NCBI GenBank assembly: GCA_016490735.1
Contig: JAEMWC010000023.1
Span: 517,501-581,500 of the forward strand
DNA: 64,000 nt
Source of the DNA: Pachyseris speciosa
Lineage: Eukaryota > Cnidaria > Anthozoa > Scleractinia > Pachyseridae
Direction of reading: 5' to 3'
This document shows, one piece after another, positions 38,701 to 45,606 of the stretch. The notes below the pieces were generated by a model that saw only the letters and a program-made list of their open reading frames with translations, was not told the DNA's origin and searched no databases. Positions within the stretch are counted from its first letter, which is position 1; every line of letters begins with the position of its first letter. Both the position numbers and the translations under genes were made by a program.

Positions 38701-41700
38701 CCACTTCAAAGGAGTGCTAAGCCTTGGGAGATTGCTCTCCATGGCTCAAATCCTTGCAAAATTTCCATCCCTCGTGCTTTTAGTGCAACACCCGTTATGT
38801 CAATTTTGAAACCCCTCTATTGAACACGGAAAATGAGTATCTACAGTACACACTACACAGCGGTTATAGTCACCTGCACTCTCATTGTTCAAAGACGCCG
38901 CCATTATGGATAACTTCGATATTACAGTGGACTTTATCAACTACCAATGTCTCGATTTATTAGAAAAATGGGAGGAAATGGAATGTCAGCTGCTAGAAAC
39001 ATTAGCAAATTTACCCGCAGATGGCTCCCTGCTCCAAGAGCTCTCATCTGTCTTAGAATGTTATCTTTTATTGGAGACAGATATTGTGAGCATGCTGGCA
39101 AACCTGGATAAATTTGAGGAGAAAGTGAATTTGAGACAGACTGCACATTTTCCATTACAACGGCTCTTTTAAGAGCCACAACACACATAAAAGCTTTGTC
39201 CAATAACGTTTTTATTTTACTCTAGTGAAATTTTATTATTTCATATTTTTTTGCCAGGACAAATTTGATCGGTAATTACCAATCACCGGCCGTTATTTCC
39301 ATCTCTGTCAACCATACGGCTTACAATAAGGAAATTATCAAAATTCTCAAAACAATTCACAGCATAGCTGTAGGTACTCTGTTACCAAAAATGTATGTTT
39401 AACATCAATTCAATAATTATTTTAGACGTACAGAGAGGATCTTGGTTTCGGGGCTCTTGGACCGGGTTTTAGGGTCTCTCACAGCACATTGCTAACAACT
39501 TGTTTTCAAATACCAAACAATTATATTCCGGACCGCTAAAACGCCATTGCAGCAAGTAGGTAATTATACACATTTTGAGTGCTTAATCTTTTACTTGGAG
39601 TCAAAATTGAATATTTGGGGTATTTTTCATTATTTACATTATTTTGAGCGATTTTTTGCAAGGCAAAATTCATAACATTGAGATGCTAAAAACATTGACT
39701 GGTACATGGCCAAGAGTTCAGAGACTTGTATCACGTGAAAGAGCATTCTTTGCTCTTGTAAAATCCGTTTTCAAAACTATGGGCAACTGAAAAGAAAAGT
39801 TTTGAGGCCGCGAAATACAATCTGTACTTTCGTGAAATTTGAGCTTTCCTGTCACGGCACTCCGTTGCTGAAAATTCAGATAAACTCAACACAAAATAGG
39901 ATTAAAGCAAAAATTGTTTAATAATAAATTCAAATGTTTTGAATACTATTTTACTTTCATTTTTGATAAAAACTAACAGAGTTTTGCTTTGTCAATGGAC
40001 CTCATGTTCGACACTGAACACGAGTCTCAAGTTCGAAGCACTCTTAAAATCAGCAAATAAAATCGGAATGTTTTGCGTTCAAAAATCGCTTTAACATACA
40101 GAAAATTAGCTGTGATTGTTAAGTAATTCGTACCTTGCAGGGTTTTACCGGGTAACGCACAAATCTTGGAAGTTAAATGGGCACGCGGCACGACATCCTC
40201 CTCCTGCTTCTTCGCCACTGTTGAAAGTCAAAGATTGCGTTACAACAATTGCCATTGTTCGTGACATAAACCAGCTGGTTATCGCAGTTCTAGAGTCACA
40301 CGGCACTTTTCTGGATTGTAACCCCGTTAGAAAACTAATCATAAAAAATGCCCATGAAATATCAAAAGACTCAAGTCCACTCAGTGATTGTTAAAATGTA
40401 TGAAATGAATATAGAAACATAGTAAGGATTGATATCCTTATGGAAAACTAGAAATGTAATCTGGTATACATTTCATAAAGCCACGTAAGCCATAGAATCT
40501 TGGAAAGTCCACCAACTGAGGTCCCTTCGACAAGACAATGCATGGACCGAGATTCTAAAAAGGCTGGACGAAACGACCCTTTGACCCTTTTTACAAGAAG
40601 GAAAGGTAACCATAGTGCTTTGTTTACCCTAACACCCAGGACAACTTAATTGCAAAAAAGGTTCTGCTCTGTACTTCGATTCACCTGTCTTTACTGCCTG
40701 TCATTGCTGGTTTCTAGTGTTTATGGAATGTTGTTATAATGTTACCTTTAATTCTTATTGCTAAATACCAACAGCAAGTTGCAACTGGTCAAACACGGCC
40801 CTGGTCCACTCCAGTTGTTTGATTTGACCCATGACCCATTTTTTGTCAGCATTCAAGGGCTGAAAACAATTAAAAAGTTGTTTTGGATAGAGTAACTTTG
40901 GTAAGTTAACTTCGCAGCCGTTTTTAGTATCGTCATGCAACGTTCCTCCCACAATCGGCTGCGAGGGAGACTACCCTAGCACTCAGCTATGGTTGCTCTA
41001 CTGCTAGGGTAACCCAAGCTGCCTTGTAAACACGCTGATGAAAAAAAAAAAGAAGAAGAAGAAGAAATGTGGAAGCGGTAGGGTAACACTCGTGCTAAGG
41101 TAACCCTAGCACTTGCTACGTGCTACTGACTAGCTACGTGCTACTTCCTACAGTGTTCACGTGGTAAGTTTGGTGCCATCTTTGAGTCTTCCTCACTTGT
41201 TTGTCGTTTTCACAGTCGTTTCATATTGTTTTCGTAGAATTTTGTCATTAACAGAAGCCTAAGCGCTTGTTGAAAAGAATGCCGAATTTTTGGAACGGAC
41301 GTATCCAGGTTGCCAGGGGAAATCATCCAGGAGACGCCTCCAGCGTCAAAGGCCAAATGTACAATTTGATTAAGGGGCGTGTTTATCAACATACGCGCTC
41401 CCAAGACAAAATATTCAGATCTAACCAGCTGCATAATTATAGCCACTAAAAGGTCTTTTTCAAGCAGAGGTTGGTATAGCTTACCATACAAAGCTTTCAA
41501 GCCCCCCTGATGTGAGAAATACACCCCAATACACCGATAAACAATCGATATTTCAAATGAGGTCACACTCAGGCTACGGTTAGATGATTACAATATTCAA
41601 ATTAAGTTTCAAAGTTTGAAACTAATAATGCGGTCCGTTCGCGATAAATCAAACCTATTGTCGAATAATAGGCGGCAAGTGCTGAGTATTTGACTTAAAA

Positions 41701-44700
41701 AATATCGTTTTGTGGCGCTATTGTTCCCGTTGACTTTATCGTTGCCCTTCTTCGCAGGAAAAAAATGGTCTAAAAATAGATCGGTCTGCAAGAATGCCGT
41801 GGCATAGGCTTGGTATGGGAGTTGTAAGTTCCTAGTCATGGGCGCCTGTCCCTGCTCATAATCAGGGCCATGAAATAGCTTGCCCAGAGGAGCAGGGAGA
41901 GGCAAGCAGACTGGTTCGACAAGAATGAAGGCATTTCTTGGCGTGTTAGTTTAGTGATCCGCAGTTTGACAGGTGAATTAAGTGAACATTCACATTATTG
42001 AAAAATGTAGCAAGAATGCCAGTACTGTCTTTCAAGCTCTGCAATACGCATTAAAAGCATTTAAGCCAGAGCATCCTGATATAACAAGTGCAGCACTCAG
42101 ACAAGACAACGCTGGATGCAACCATAGTGTGGCCATGCTTTCAGCATGCCGTCTGATTAGTTCAACAAAAGGGCTTTAAAGTTGATGAGTTCTTGACTGC
42201 TCTGCAGATTCAAGACTACTTTTCTCAGTTGTGTAAACCTTTTAAGGCATGCCAAAGCCGCTCAACCAGTGATGACACGTTAACCGATGGAAACGACGTC
42301 CAGGCAGTTCAGGACGCGGAAACCTACTTGTCTGCGCATGCTGCTATTCCATCGTGTTTGACACGCTTAACATTTGCAACTTGTGCGCAACAACTGAGGC
42401 TGACCAGGCTCAGCGTGGCACAGATGTGTCTGATCAGCAGCCACTATACTACATCATGGACGTAGAGATATCAAAGTCAAAGAGAAAAGCCCCGTACATC
42501 AGTTTTACTCACGCTCTGGTTGGATCTTGTTATTGTACTAAGACGTTACAAGAAGTACTTACCATTTACGGGGAATACCCAGACATTCTGGAGGAAAAAT
42601 CAAATCTGTAAAGTTTTCAGAACTGATTTTTGGGGCTCTCCTGGAGATGCTGGAACATTTTTACATCATCATCACTTCTGTTGGGCATCGATGCTGAATC
42701 GTGCAAAAATTTCCAACCGGATGAATCTGACATCTTGTGACAATGACAAACATTTTGCTTATTTAGTAATTGTTTGTCTAGCAGCTCTTCTTTGTTTGTT
42801 AGTTTTCCACATACGTTTAATATAGGGGTCTGGAACCGAGCTTAAGAAAAATATCTTAACAATAAATCATAAACGAATACAGCTTATGAGACATTTTGTA
42901 TGCTAGGCAAAGATTAGAAGTATATAAGTAGTTTTCAGATATTGTAATGATCACCTTTTGAAAACGTATGTTGCCTAGCATACGAAACATCTAAGAAGGT
43001 GTCTCCTTTTATCGATTCATTGTCAAGATAATTTTTGTTGTCGTTTAGGTGCACCCCAACTACCATCACTGGCCACCTTCACCACCACCTTCACTATTTG
43101 TTCTGAGCACGATAATTCAGTCAGTAGCTGTCAGCGGTCCCCTTACATAATACATGTAACGCAATATTTGCCGTTGGCTGAATGTTATTCGCATTTGAAT
43201 TCAACATTATTACTCGGGCTGCGCGCGTCTCGCGCGTCGCCCGGGTCTACGATTATCGACGGTTCTTCTTTTTCGTCGTCGAGTATCATCCACAAAGTGC
43301 ACTTCCGTCGTTTCTGCGCAAGCGCTAACTATTTTTAACAGAGTGATGCCTGTTGTCACTTATAGGAAAATGTCGATTCACCTTATGTCTTTTGAAGTCT
43401 GAACAAACAATATGTTAAGAGAAGTGTCTATGCGAATGATTGCAAGTTCAACGGCGAGAAGAAAGCTTTTAACATGAGTAAACTTAACGGCAGATGGACT
43501 GCCGTGTATCCTCGTGTCTGCTTCAGTAGACTGCGAGTAGTCTCTAATTTTGGCGATGGATTGTGGGGCGGGCGAAAGACACGCGCGCGCGCGAAGTTGC
43601 GAGGAGACGCGACGCGAGGGGAGCGCCAAATATTAGCGACTACAGACAAAGGGAGTTTGACCTTTCACGGCCGAGTGATTCGGAAGTAAAACAGCAAGAA
43701 TGATACTTGTTGTCACGTATCGGAAAACGTCGATTCACCTTGTGTCTTTGAAGTCTGAACAACTAATATGTTAAGAGAAGTGTCTATACGAATGTCTGCA
43801 AGTTCAACAGCGGGAAGAAAGCTTTTAACATGACCAAAATTTAACTCCAGATGGACTGCCGTGTTCCCCGTATCCGCTCCATTGAGATGTACATTTTGTT
43901 GAATAACTCAAGTACGGGATATCACACACCCCTGAGACTTTGACAGGTAGTTAATTTACTATTTTCTCACAATATCGCAATTTCTGGACTTTAATTTTTG
44001 AATGATAAGCGATTAGTTTTTACAAATGTACTAGCGGCTTGAAACTGTCCAGAAACGTTCCTTTCTTGTGTCTCAAATGACCCTGGATTGACGTATTTGT
44101 AAACAGTTTCACTCTGCTAATTAATTTTCTACTCACATTTCACCGAGACTCCATTCACATTTAAGCGAAAAAAATCCTACATCGTTCGATAAGCGTTTCC
44201 TTTCTTTCTTTCTTCTTATTTTTATCACCTTGCATAATGATAAGCCTCTGTGGCCTAAAGGTCATTGTTCCTGCCTGTGACGCAGCTAAACCGGGTCGTT
44301 TAGTGGTATATATCACGGGCTTTCTTTTTTCTGTTTCTCTTTTTCTTGTTCTTTTAGAAATATTTTCTACAAGTGTTATAATTATTGTTCTCAATGGTTT
44401 AGCTGTATTTTAGAGGAATATATGTTGATAGGGGTCTAAAGAAATAGACTCCAACACAAGCTAAACACAATGCGTCCGATGTAAGAAAGACAGACTTGCA
44501 GTTAGGGATACAATACTGTTTTTTGCAAGCCCGAGTTTAGGCTAATTGTAGCCTCTTGTTCCACATTATTCAGGAAGCCGTCTCCAAGGTATGAATGCCT
44601 TTACATTCATCGTTAATCTTCTGCTTGACTGTTAAGAAGCGATTTCTGAGCGAAAAGTGCGAGTAACCATTTTGTTGTTTTGATTTGATTTTAAGAGTGC

Positions 44701-45575
44701 TTCGAACTTGAGACTCGCAATTCAGTGTGGAACTACTTGTAGTACTTGAGGCCCACAACGCAAACATCTGTTAGTTTTCCTCGAAAATTAAAGTTAATCA
44801 CGGAAAATATTCTTGAAAACATTTTGGTGCTTGTTTGAATTTATTATTAAGCCGTTTTTTGCTTTAAAAATATTTTGCGTTGAGTTTATCTGAGTTTTTA
44901 GCAAGGGAATGCCGTGACAGGAAAGCTCAAATTTTACGAAAGTACAAGTTGTATTTCGCGGTCTTAAAATTTTCCTTTTTAGTTGCCCATAGTTTTGAAA
45001 AACCGATTTCAAAAGAGCAAAGAATGTTCTTTCATGTGGTGTAAGTCTCTGAACTCTTGGCCATGTACCAGTCAAAGTTTTTCGCCTTGCAAAAATCGCC
45101 CAAAATTATGTAAATAATGAAAAATACCCCAAATATTCAATTTTGATTCCAAGTAAAAGATTAACCACTCAAAATGTGTATAATTGCCTACTTCTTGTAA
45201 TGGCTTTTTAGTGGTCCGGAATATAACTGTTTGGAATTTGAAAACGAGTTGTCAGCAATGTGTTGTGGGAGAACCGTAAAACCCGGTCCAAGAGCCCCGA
45301 AACCAAGATCCTCTCTGTACGTCTAAAATAATTATCGAATTGATGTTAAAGTGCCTCTGAAGCGAAATTTGTTTCTTGCTAATTTTAAAGTTTACCCCTA
45401 AAACCGCAAGAATCTTAAAATTTGAGGTGTTCGTGATTAAAATTGGCGATTTTTCGAGCGTTTGAAGTTGGGCTATTTTGCCTTTAAAAATGGGCAGGGG
45501 TCTGGGTCATGTTTATTTGCGAAATTCCATTATTTGACGTCATTTTGAGTACAAAAATGTCCCCAGGATGTGTGT

Positions 45576-45606
<31 letters not shown>

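Noticed and set aside
38885..39172. Host exon or small protein (LLEKWEEM)
   Set aside because: Lies inside a TSD-bounded nested transposon; no known domain, so not called as a gene.
44230..44300. Possible tRNA-like sequence (GTGGCCTAAAGGTC)
   Set aside because: No convincing B box or cloverleaf could be drawn.
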